Shown: piece after piece, positions 45,890 through 57,306 of the stretch
How the letters are laid out: every line of letters starts with the position of its first letter
How positions within the stretch are numbered: the stretch's first letter is position 1
NCBI GenBank assembly: GCA_015680685.1
Contig: MNCI01038165.1
Span: 144,284 to 208,283 of the forward strand
From: Gnetum montanum
Lineage: Eukaryota; Streptophyta; Gnetopsida; Gnetales; Gnetaceae
DNA: 64,000 nt
Direction of reading: 5' to 3'
Notes under the pieces: generated by a model
Database searches by the model: none
What the model was told of the DNA's origin: nothing
The model's input: only the letters and a program-made list of their open reading frames with translations
Program-made: the position numbers and the translations under genes

Positions 45890-46930
45890 CTAACTTATGT
45901 TCACACTTAGCGTGCCCATGGTCACGTTGTACAGTTGGGCACACTGGATAGTTGGTCATGCTAGATAGTTAGTCACACTGGATAGTTGGTCATGCGGGAT
46001 AGTTAGAAACTTGGGTACTTTAAACATGTTTAACATAGGCATTTCGAGCACTTAGTCATGCTAACAATTTAGTCACTCTGCCCAGTTGGTTACACTGGCC
46101 ACATGGGCACACTGCCAATTTTCACATGCTACTAGTTTGACATGCTGGACCCTTAGGCACATTGCTAACCCCCATGCCCTAAATTGTTTTTACACTGAAC
46201 ATTGAGCATGCTAGCTAGAAAAAGGACACACACAAAAATTGGTTTACACTGAGCATTCACCCTATTTCTTGCACACGATGAGGATGCCACCCTAGGACAC
46301 ATTGCACATGTGCATGCTGCAAAGGGACATTTATGCTATACACCTAGAAACAACAACAAAAAAAGTAAAGGAAACAAAATGAAAACATGAAAAAAAGAGC
46401 ATACTGATGCAAGGATCCTACCCATGAGAAGATCCTCAGCTCAGGAACGCATTGGAGCACTCCTTGCTCTCCTCCACGAACGCTAGCATCACCTCCTTCT
46501 TTCCCTTGCCTTTTCTATCTCTACCCTTCTTCTTGCCTCAAACTCTACTGTAGATCTAACCCTGAATGCTGCAGATTTGTTAGATCCAACGTTGAACATT
46601 GCAAATCTGGTAGATCTGGTCTTGAGCTCTACAGATCTAGATGCTGATGTTGTAGATCTGAACCCTCCACAGTAGTCACGCTGCCCTGTAGTGCTAATGT
46701 TGCCCCTGCAGTGCTGAAGCTACCCTCCTTGGATGCTACCCTGCCTTGTGATGCTACCCTACAATGCTGATGCTACCCTACCTTTTGACACTGCCCTACA
46801 GTGGTGATGCTTCCCTCCTTGGATGCTGCCGTGTAGTGCTGACGCTTCCCTCCTTAGATGCTACGCTAGACACTGCTTGGTAGTCACGTTGTCCACTCCT
46901 TCGTAATCACGCTGTTCACTACCTTCCAAA
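45890..46930. repeat. Low-complexity region with short degenerate repeats
   Basis: 45900-46200 is dense in 'gttggtcatgctagatagtt', 'agtcacactgg' and related words that resemble the U3 of the Tat LTR at 52343 ('tggtcacact', 'ggtcatgctac'). 46560-46880 repeats 'gatgctaccctgc' and 'gtagtgctgacgc' at irregular 20-45-base spacing. It could be the decayed 5' LTR of the plus-strand Tat element, but no LTR ends or TATA box were found. Confidence 0.4.
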
Positions 46931-47340
46931 TGTTAAAAATCCTAAAAATGACCTCCATCTTGACCCATTTTAAACCCTTTTTAAACCACCCCTTTTTTTC
47001 ATTTTGTTATTTTATTCTATTTATTGCTACATGGTGCATTTTTTTTTCTTTTTTTCCTTTTCTATCATTATTTTGTTCAATTCCCAAACATCAAATATAA
47101 AAAATTTTAAAAAAATTAAAAAAATGTAAAACAAAAAAAAACAATATATATATATATATGTTTTAAATTTAAACACAAAAAAAATCCAAAAATCACAAAA
47201 ACATCATAATACTTGTATAAACCTGGAACATGACTGGCAGACAACCTGGTATGGCCTTAAACTCTCAAACATCTGTGTATGATAATAAACTACTCATTAC
47301 ATGCCTTAGTTATATTCAGATTTAAAATTAATTACATATG
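46931..47340. other. AT-rich spacer with TA and A runs
   Basis: Contains long A and T runs and a (ta)7 stretch at ~47146-47159. No gene. Confidence 0.6.
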
Positions 47341-47497
47341 AATGGAAACTAAACCTTCACTTACATTGCTTCCCATTCAAATTGGCAAGAGTGACCACAT
47401 GGATAACAAGAACCTCCTGACAATGTTGTCCATCAATGGACCACATGGAGCCATTTAAAGAGAGATTAATCTGGAGTCCATTGATCTAGACTCATCA

Positions 47498-50400
47498 ATG
47501 TATGACAATGTCATGGAATCAACACAAGTGACACTTGATTGCTTTAAGGGAATGACGAAAACTTTGGACTTAGAGGTTGATAACATCATTGAAGATCCCC
47601 TCGCCAAAGTCCCCATTACTATGTCTGATGGCGAAGTCAAAATATTAAAACTGAGTACTCTATTAGGTCCAAAACTTGCCAGTGACATAGTTCAAGTGCT
47701 GAAAGACAACATGAAAGCATTCACTTGGTCTTATACTAATATGCTAATACTAGACCCTCGAATAGTCCAGCATAACATCATCCTTGACCCAAAACTTAGA
47801 CTAGTGAAACAAAAAGCACGAAAGGTTAGACCTAAGGTAGTGCTGGCAGTTTGTAATGAAATCACGAAACTTTACCAGGCTGGTTTTACTCGAGCTATTG
47901 ACTACGCCGATTGGGTATCCAACATGGTTGTAGTCCCAAAGAAGAATGGGAGCATTCGCCTATGCATTGACTTCCATGACCTTAACATAGCAACCATAAA
48001 AGATGACTCCCCCCTACCTGGTATCGATCAACATGTTGATTCAACTACTAGGCATGCATTGTTGTCCTTTATGGATGGATTCTTGAGGTACAACCAGATT
48101 AGAATCAACCCAGAACATCAACTCAGGAAAACCTTCATGACACCATGGGGCACATTCTATTATACAATGATGTCATTCAGTCTAAAAAATGTCAATGCTA
48201 CATATTAGCGAGCAATGACTTACATCTTTAGTGATTATATGCTTAATTCGCTAAATGATTATGTAGACAACATCGTAGTCAAGTCAAAAATGACTGAATA
48301 ACATGTCAACAATCTAGACTTGGTACTTAAATGTTGTCTCAAGTATAAGCTCAGAGTTAACCCAAAGAAATGTGTCTTTGGAGTTAAAACAGGAAAAATG
48401 CTCGGATTCATAGTATCTGAAATAGGAATACAAGTAGATCCCAATAAGATTAAAGTAATCAAAAATTTGAAACCACCTAGCAACCTTACCGAACTATGCA
48501 GTCTACAAGGTAGATTATAATTTATTAGGCACTTCATTAAAAAACTAATGGACAAGTTGAGACCCATGCAACATTTGTTGTGCAAAAATGTCCATTTTCA
48601 ATGGACCCAACAGTGCCAAGAAGCTTTTGAAAACATCAAAATGGTATTAGCTCAACTACCGATGGTTTATCCTACACAGAACAACAAGCCCTTCTACATT
48701 TACCTTGCGACATCAGATTCATCTACCGCATCCATGCTTTGTCAGAAACGAGAAAATGAAACCAAAATCCCTATATACTACCTAAGCCATGCCTTAGTGG
48801 CCCATGAAAATAGATACAACAACATGGAGAGGTCATGTCTAGCCCTTATATTTTCCTTGAAGAAGTGGTGACATTATCTCTTCCATCACCAAGTCAACAT
48901 TATTTGTAAAGAAAATGTACTCAGGACTATCACCAATAACATCTATGAATCAAGCAGAATAGCTAGATGGAAGGCGATGATTGCTGAGCTTGACCTATGC
49001 TACATAGCTTAATCTTCCACAAAGGGTCAAGAAATAGTCAATCAAATAACCACCTCACCGATGCAAGACCAAGCAACAATCAATCCCAAGTTCCCTGATG
49101 AGAATGTGAACACCATAGACACCATGCCCGACAACTACGATGCAATCTTATACTTTGATGGAGCATCAAACTTCCAAGGAAGAAGTGCTGCAGCCATTAT
49201 AACTTATCCCTCTAGAGAGATTTGACCCTGTGCCTATCGATTAAACTTCCCTTGTACCAACAACGTGGCAGAGTATGAAGGTCTTCTTAAAGGACTTTTG
49301 GTAGCACTAGCTTCAAGGATCACACGACTCATAGTTCAGGGAGATTCACAACTGGTAATCAATCAAGTCACAGATGTATTCACATGCAAGGCTTCACATT
49401 TACAATCGTACTGTGACTTAACTAAAAACTTGCTGAAACAGTTAACAAAAATAGAAATTCAACATGTTCCCAGGAACGAAAATGCCATCACAGATGCACT
49501 TGCAACACTAGCCTTAAACATGACACCTAACATGTTTCATGCATTGCCTAGTTCCGTAACGAATTGTACCAAACCTATAACTGACAATCTTGATGAAACA
49601 CCTATGGCATTTGTTAGCACCACACATGCAGTAGAATGGTATGATGACATAAAAGAGTACCTCCTCCGTGGTGAACCACCACAACATCTGACAAACGCTC
49701 AAAAGTACGTACTGTGAAAATGTTCTTGACAATATGCACTAATAGGAGACATGGTATGTCATAGATCTTATGAAGGCATTTTTTTAGTGTGTGTTAGTAG
49801 CATCGATGGTCACACGATCATGGAGCAAGTTCATGAAGGACTTTGTGGAGGGCACATAGCACCTAAGGCAATGGCAACAAAAATTAGACGTTTAGGCTAT
49901 TATTGGCCACACATGGAGTACGATTGTTTCTCCGAGGTCAAAATGTGCAACATCTATCAAAAACATGGTAATTTAATACATGTACCACTGAATGAGTTGC
50001 ATACACCACAAATCACATGGCCTTTCCAGAAATGGGGATTAGATATCATTCGACCGATAACTCCCCCATCTTTTGTAGGACATAGCTTCATCATCACCGC
50101 AACTGAATACTTCACAAAATGGGTAGAAGATATCTCTCCTAGGAAGACCACATCCAAACAAGTGTGCAATTTCATACTCAAAAATATTTTAACCCATTTT
50201 GGTGTCCCGATGACCATAATCAATGATAACAGGCCATAGTTCAGCAGTGCCGAGACCAAAAAATTCTGTTAGAGCCTAAGAATAAAACATTCATTCTCAT
50301 CATCATACTACCCACAAAGCAATTGTCAAGCAAAGTCCATGAATAAAACTATCATCATGGTGCTCAAGAAAATGCTTCATCAAAGCAAAAGAAGCTGGCA

Positions 50401-50875
50401 TGAATAGCTACTTTACACTCTATGGGCATATCAAATGACACATCGAACATCCACAAGTAAAACACCCTATAGTCTTCTTTATGGATCAGAAGATATTTTA
50501 CCTTTGGAATTGTAGGAATCCTCATTCTAGATCACACTCTCTGGACTCCTCGATGAAGGTCAAAATGATGAATTATGCATTGTTGACCTTGAATCGATGG
50601 AGGAGGAATGTACACACACACTGGCTCAAATTGAGTGGTACTAAAAGTAGCAGCGATGGTGAAATTGACATGATGTACATAAGTGTGCAATCAAAGAAGG
50701 TGACCTTGTTCTCAAGATGGTCCATGACCACCTAGAAAAATTCTCAGCCAACTGGGAAGGGCCTTACCTAGTCACAAAGGCATACAAAAATGGGGCATTC
50801 AAACTTACTAAAATGGATGGAAATGAGTTCACCAACCCTAAAAACCATATGTACCTAAAACCATTGTACGTCTGA
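47498..50875 (+). pseudogene. Tat-type pol: RT, RNase H, second RNase H, integrase
   Basis: One frame of 1126 codons runs from 47498 to the TGA at 50873-50875 with 17 in-frame stops and no frameshift that I can find. Domains by approximate residue: linker 1-95; RT 95-300, YVDN at 255 in place of YVDD; RNase H 345-460; archaeal-type RNase H 545-680 with all four acidic positions kept (LYFDGAS, AEYEG, GDSQ, ITDALA); integrase zinc finger 775-830 (HEGLCGGH, then KMCNIYQ, second Cys lost); integrase core 845-960 (WGLDII, INDNRP, then YPQSNCQAKS, where the DDE Glu is Lys, codon 50333-50335); C-terminal domain to the end. The double RNase H marks the Tat lineage. Gag and protease are absent upstream; the reading before 47498 remains similar back to ~47345 with one stop. 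Confidence 0.9.
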
Positions 50876-52342
50876 TGAGCTTAAGGTACGTTCCAGTCGT
50901 AGCATCATGATCTAAAACTGATACCATAGAACATTCCTGGAGCTTTGACTTAAAAACTAGCACTATAGAATGTCCTGGAATCATGACAGTAAACTAATAC
51001 CACAGATTCGTCCTAGCATCATGATGATAAACTAACATCATAGATCTTCATCTAGCATGACATTAAAATTGCCACATTCTTTCCTGCTAGAATTCGCTAA
51101 GACTATAAACTAGCTCTCCTCTTCGTAGTCCACCATGACTCTAAACTAGTGCTACACCATCTACTACGATGTAAAACTAGCAATATCCAAAAGGTTATCA
51201 TGTAAAACTAATCCATGACAGTTCGCTAATTCTATAAAATGGCAACATCATCACTGGCCCATTGACCTGTTGCTGCAATCAATGACGTGTCTTCCTCTAA
51301 AACCTACTGCATGATTCACCACATGGATTCTAATGAATCTGATGCTGCTCATTTTGTTTACCTAAAGTTTAACACGGTGCCTCCATCCCATCAGTTGTAT
51401 TCATGTTTAAAGTATTTTAGACTAACTCACTTGTGGTCTTCTTATCCTCTTGGAGTTGTGTTTGTAGGATGACGCTCTGAGGTGTTTGTACATGGATACA
51501 CTTCATTATAGTGACAAGGTACTACATTGTTCTCAATGCATGTAACCAGGTTAATCAATTCGCTCAGGAGTACATTCCTAGTTCCCAATGCATCCCTTAT
51601 TCTCCAATGTGTTCTCCCTATCCTACTCAGTTACATCTCTTGGATACATCCTACTCATCCCAAAACTTGAACCATACTATTGCAAACTATGATTCTCTAA
51701 GTAGTTGCAACACAAAATACAATATAGGGTACATGATACAAAGGTAAGCACATGAGCACGAGCATAGCACCAAAAGAAAGCTCTTTCAAAAAAGATCAAA
51801 AAGAAAACAAAAACAAAAAAAAAGAAAAAAAATAGAGAAAAATCAAAAGGAAAAATACATCATGAGGCCATTGGCTCTTCCCATACAAGCCCTAGGTGGG
51901 AAGGTAGTTGTCCTGAAAAAAAAATACTTGTCTCTCATGATGCATCACCTTATTGCATGGCCTTGGTTGTTGACAACAGGTTTCCTTAAACATGATGCAA
52001 GAGTCTCATTCTTCCAAAGGATGCACTCCCCCATGCCTTGGTCCCAAGTTTGCTAGATACTGGCTATCGAAAAGGACCAACATAACTTGTTCACAAGAAC
52101 ATTCCTCTCCCACCATTAAAAAAAAATCCCTTGATCAAACCTCAACAACACAGTTACAACCTGCTTCCCGTGCATCTCAAAATTTTATTCCCCAATCCAA
52201 TGTACTTCTGAACATGGTGTGATGAGACCTGGCCAGGTGCCTGACGAATAGTGCTAGATGCTAAGTTTCTTGTGGTGTTTTTTGCTTCTTTGTCGACACC
52301 TCTTGGGTGAATTCCTCCAAGCATCAATAAAGAGGGACCAAT
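50876..52342 (+). other. 3' untranslated region of the Tat-type element
   Basis: Begins with a short repeat family: 'taaactagcac', 'catagaacattcctgg', 'agcatcatgat' recur between 50890 and 51240 at ~60-base steps. It then has unremarkable sequence, an A-rich tract at 51776-51860, and a purine run aataaagagggacca at 52327-52341 just before the LTR, a plausible polypurine tract. No ORF with support. Confidence 0.6.
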
Positions 52343-54614
52343 GAAACACCACAAGATTTTGGCCTAACACTTTTAGACAGGACTCAAGCTAAGTCATCCT
52401 ATCATCCAACATGAGTACAGTGTGACCAAACTTTAGAGCCTCCAAAATAGCATGAAATGACACACAATGGATCAAGCAAGGTCCTCCAATGGCCCACAAA
52501 TGATTACAGCAAGTATCGACCTCAAGAATCAATAGTTTTAGCACCAAAAGATGCAAGTTTGGTCACACACACTTTGGTCATGCTGCCCAGCGTATGAGCT
52601 ATGTGTGTATAGTATGACCAACTTCTAGAGCCCCAAAATCAAGTACAAATAGCCCAAATTTGAGCACACGGACCTTCCATGAGCTTAACCAGTGCCCCCT
52701 ATAGCTCCCAGTCTTCAGAACTTCGAGATTCAACCCCAAAATCACATGTTTTGGGTCATTCTTAGTTAGTCACGCTGAGGTCACAATGCACAGCGTGACC
52801 ACAGTGTGACCAAGCCAGAATAGCTTAATTCAAGCATCTCTAGGTAGAATTTTGACATGGTTTCAACCCCTGAGAGCTACGTAACAGCTGTACATGTCTA
52901 CAAGTTTTAAAAATTCAAGGTTTGGGCCTCAAACATGACATTTTCAGTGGTTCATGCTCGTGTCACACTTTGGTCACATTGCATAGTGTGAAAAACCCAA
53001 AATAGCTGAAATCAAGTGGTTTCGGGCAAGTTTTCATCATGGACTACATCCCCAAGGGACAGGCAACAAGTCTACTTGCTCATGGGCTTCTGAAAATCCA
53101 AATTTAGGCTTCAAATGATGTATTTTTAGTTAGTCACACTAAGGTCACGCTACATAGCATGACCAAACAAAAATAGGGTAAAACAAGTAGTTTCAGGGAG
53201 AATCTTTGACATTCGAGCAACCCCCCAGGACCGGTAGCACTCATACATGTCCACAGGCTTCAAACATTTATGATTTGGGCTTCAAACGTGCCATTTAAAC
53301 TTGGTCACACTAGGGTCACAATTTGGTCATGTTGCATAGCTTAACCACAGCATGACCAAACTAAACAAGCTTGAAACAGAAATAAAACCGAATCAAAATC
53401 ACAACCTAGACCACCCTGGAGAGTAGGTAGTAGTTAGGCATCAAAAAATAGGGATCAGCATCCAAAAATCAACTCAAAAAAGAGCATGAACATTTAGTCA
53501 CACTGGGATCACACTTTGGTCATGCTACACAGCGTGAATACATCGTGACCAACCAAAACAGAGCCAAAATAGCCTCTGAATGGGCTCAAATTTGATAAGC
53601 AGCATCCTCTAGACCTCAGACATCTAGATCCACTCTTGGAATAGACTTTAGAGATTGAAAGTGGGCTCCAAATTCATCATTTTTATTTCATACACTAGAT
53701 GATCACACACTAGATGCTGGACACTGACACTAAGACGCCAGGACATGCCAGACCACAGTTTCAGAAGGCTAGAAATAAAATTCTTTGTTGTAACAGAGCA
53801 TTATTTTGTAAATTTCCTTTTGTTAATTCTTTGAGCATGCCAAGCTCTTACGTTGTGGATTGCACATGCCAACATAAGACTTGGTCATGTTGTATGTTGT
53901 ACACTGTATCATATCGTGCATCCAGTCAATGCACACACCTGTCACCTGATCCACATGTTTCACACCCTGCAGCCATAGATCTTCCTCCAAATTTGGATCC
54001 CACACTCATAAATCCTATAAATACCCCATTTTTCCACTAAATTGGTGTTCAAAAATTTTTTGGGGCATCAAGATTCATAACATTGGCAACCCAAATCTCA
54101 TATGCAGGGCATTACATAAACTTGGATACGCTAGGAATCTGTAATCTGGGGCACGTTGTTCACTAGATCTAGAAACCTATGATCCCCCACCATCCGTATA
54201 CCCTTCACATCAGGCCTAAAAGTCTACCTTATGACCAATTTGTAACTACGTTTTGACTAGTGCACTTTTTTGTACTTTTCTTTTCAATACAAAAAATTTA
54301 TTTTTGTCCACAATTATTTGCAGTTTTCATTCTATGCATATTCTACATTGTTTTCACTTTATCTAAATGTTTTACTCCTATTTACATACGTATACGTTTA
54401 GTTTATATTGTTGTTTACATATAACCCAATGCATCGTAATTTGCGTACGTTAGGGGAAGTCCTTGTTTGTTCTGCGTGCGGACCATTCTAGGCACTCTAC
54501 CTTCATTTATTTCTAGTTTGCCATCGCACGAAGGTAGGGTCCTACTGTGTTTTTCCATAGATCTCTCAGTCTCTATTTCATTCTAGACTCACATCGACGA
54601 TTTTGGATAGTACA
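52343..54614 (+). repeat. 3' LTR of Tat-type element (plus)
   Basis: Starts TGAAACACCACAAG and ends 'ttttggatagtaca', matching the ends of the minus-oriented Tat LTRs when those are reversed. The TATA box tataaata is at 54016-54023. U3 holds repeated palindromes such as gtcacgctg (52769-52777) with cagcgtgac (52791-52799). U5 shares 'ggaccattc.agg' and adjacent words with the 22583 LTR. 2272 bp. Confidence 0.75.
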
Positions 54615-55560
54615 CCATCTGTGGGGTGGAGGGGGTAGTAGCGTGACCCATTGACGGTACAATTAGGGTGGCCCCTATGAAGGGTGACCCTTATGCTGTC
54701 CACCACCTGGTAGGTGATGTTGTTGAGGCAGAAACCACAGGTTGCACTGCGGAATGAGTAGGTTGTGTTTGAGGTGGAAAAGACCATATTCCCATGCCAG
54801 GTTGTATTGTCTACCAGGTTTGGTAGGCCTGGTGGGAAACATGATGAGACATCTACGATGGTAGCATACCAGGGGTAGCAGTGAATGGGGTCCACCACGT
54901 GGATGGGCTTGGGCCCACTACTGATGATGGGACAAGTGTAAATGCGAGAATGGAAGTGAAATTTGTGTCCGACTATGAGGTAGGCATGGTGTGAACATGT
55001 GGCAGGGTAGTTGTGATCAAAGTGTGATGCGCTACAGGGATGGACTGATGGACAGTTTGTGGAGGAATAGTGGCTACAAATGAAACAGAGGAATAAGGGC
55101 ATTGATACGCTAGGAAGATGACCTGGCTACCCATTGTAGGTGTAATTGTAGGTTGTAGAAGCATAGGCATGATCACGAAGGGAGTGACGATAGACAATGG
55201 GTTGGTCTAGAAAAACTGGGTAGGAGGGATGGTAACAGGGTTGGTTTGACCTCCCCCATTAGATTGGGAATCGAGTTTCTCCTATCTGTCTTGGAAGGCA
55301 TCCTCATGGTTAGATGTCGTGTCCTATTTCTCCCTAAGTCTGGCCAACTAGATCAGCTGGTCTAGAAGCCATTGATTCATCTATGTCAAAGGGATAGAAG
55401 CACCGAGAGTGGGAAAAAATTCCTTGTTGTCGTAGTAAGCAAACTTGAAGCTACGTTTGTCTTTGAGTTTGTGCACATCCAAGGGAAAATTTTCCTACAC
55501 ATTTGAATAGAGGAAGTTATAGACTACCATGAAACACAGAAAGGGCACCAAAAGGCCCTC
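54615..55560 (-). pseudogene. Tat-type gag N-terminal part, truncated
   Basis: Homologous to 39.6-40.6 kb: 'gtccaccacctggtaggtg' against 'atccaccacctagtaggtg', and 'acatgatgagacatctacg' against 'atatgagacatctgcg'. The reading is Pro/His/Thr-rich, like the N-terminal region of the other gag. It stops at the LTR at 54614, as if the plus-strand element had landed in this gag; the continuation was not found. It lies between that LTR and its own 5' LTR. Confidence 0.65.
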
Positions 55561-55572
55561 CTTCTAGCACTA
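55554..55572 (-). other. Candidate primer-binding site, second Tat-type element
   Basis: Minus strand AGTGCTAGAAGGAGGGCC, the same motif and LTR spacing as at 40856-40874. Confidence 0.6.
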
Positions 55573-55581
55573 GAAAACCAT

Positions 55582-57306
55582 TGCAACTAAAAATGTCGGT
55601 GGCTAGAAAACATCAAGAGGTTGTCGATCGTGACAATCTTAACCCTAGATCCATGCAAGGGCCATGCTGGATAAAATGGAAATGGGGCATCCTAAATAGT
55701 TTGGTCGATCAGATAGGAACTTAATAAATGTTAATATAACCTTTTGCAAATATATAATTTGAAAACAGGACTTACAACATAGAATAATCTTTAAAAGTAA
55801 AAGGGATAGAAAACGATGTAAAATGCAATGATAAGCAAGAATGTGAAGTAGAATGCAGTTAGAAAAATGTACCACTTCAAGAATGTGACTTCACTCTCTC
55901 AAGGTGGATATAATTGATTGCATGACACTGAGGGGTGTAGGGGTCCCAAGAGTAACCAAGACGTTTAGAGTAAGATAGCTATATGCTTGAATGTGGACTC
56001 AGGAGCCAACAATGCAAAATGCTATGAGGATAGCAGGAAAGAGCAGAACAAAATGCCAAAAAAGAGTATTAACTATTTACAATGTCAAACAAGATGTTTA
56101 CAATATTCAGGAATACAATGCTAACTTTTTGCTTGCTTGCTAACCAATTCACTAGCTAGCCGACTCTTTAAGCATTTCTCATTGGGGTATTTATAGGACC
56201 AAGGGCATGGGAAAGATGTGGTTTGGATGCCACATGTCCTAGGCCCGTGTTGACCTATCTAAGCTACATGGATGTGCATGACTATTGGACATGCATGTCC
56301 ATTGCACAAGCCTACCATGTTGTAATTACGAGCCTTCCACGCTATAATTGCATTTTCAGAGCTTAGAGATGTATGCCAATGGTGCAATTAGATGAAGTGC
56401 ATTGATGTGGCGTAACTATCTACTATGCCATGCCATGCTTTGTATCATAGCATGTGGGCGTAGCATAGCAACTTTCTATGCTGTGCTACACTATGCAACA
56501 TAGCATAGCATAGCCATCAGTTTGAAGAAAAAATTTGCGTTGCATCCTACTACATGTGATGGAAATTTTTGAAGCATGCTGACTGTTTATTGCATATTTG
56601 CTATGCTATGCTACGCTACGTAGCATAGCATAGTGTAGCAGCTAGCCTTAGTTGCAAAAACATTGATGATCTGAAAACTTTGCCATTTTCACTACGAATC
56701 CTGCAAACTTGCTGATCCTATCCTTTGAGATGCCTTTCATTATTCACACAGAGTTGCTATGCTATGCTACACTACATAGTGTAGCAACTGACATGGCCTA
56801 CTTTTTGCTAAGTTTGCTACTTTTTGGTGAAGGAGCCATTGCTGAAGAACTTGGAGTCAAGCAAAGAAACTATTTTCAAAGGCCAGAGGTGCAAACTTAG
56901 TGCAATTGGAAATCACCAAGTAAGCTGAGCCTTCCTATCTTTTTCTCACTACATTGTACTACACTGCATAGCATGGCATAGCATAGCATCTTGTCTTGCA
57001 ACAATTTACAGTTGACTATTTGAAAAACTATCTCCTGAAGCTTGCTATGCTATATAGCGTAGCATAGCATAGCAAACTCCTTGACTAGAAAACTTGCCAA
57101 ACTTTTTTGGGCATTTTGAGCACTGCCGACAGCTCTCCACATTTTTTCTAAGTAGGTTGTCAGTTGGACAAATTACCCAGCTAGAAAATTTGTGAAACTA
57201 TATAGCCTAAACTTGAAACATCCACTTCTTGCCAAAGTGACATGGCACCACCTAAATTGCAAAGACCTAGTGAAGCAAGGATGCCCTAAAAATTTAGGGT
57301 GTTTCA
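55582..57306 (-). repeat. 5' LTR of Tat-type element (minus), palindrome-rich
   Basis: Edges tgcaactaaaaatgtc and tagggtgtttca on plus. The TATA box (tatttata) is at 56188-56195. Between 56400 and 57080 at least five imperfect palindromes of 'gctatgctatgctac..gtagcatagcatag' type occur. The best, 56601-56633, has perfect 15-base arms and a 3-base loop. 1725 bp. Confidence 0.8.

Noticed and set aside
53714-54040. 108-residue plus-strand frame
   Set aside because: It lies wholly in the U3 part of the Tat LTR and covers the TATA box; no coding support.
54578-55102. 174-residue minus-strand frame that looks like a secreted Cys/Ser/His-rich protein
   Set aside because: It runs from inside the Tat LTR into gag sequence homologous to 39.6-40.1 kb; the composition is that of the Pro/His/Thr-rich gag N-terminus, and its last residues lie in LTR.
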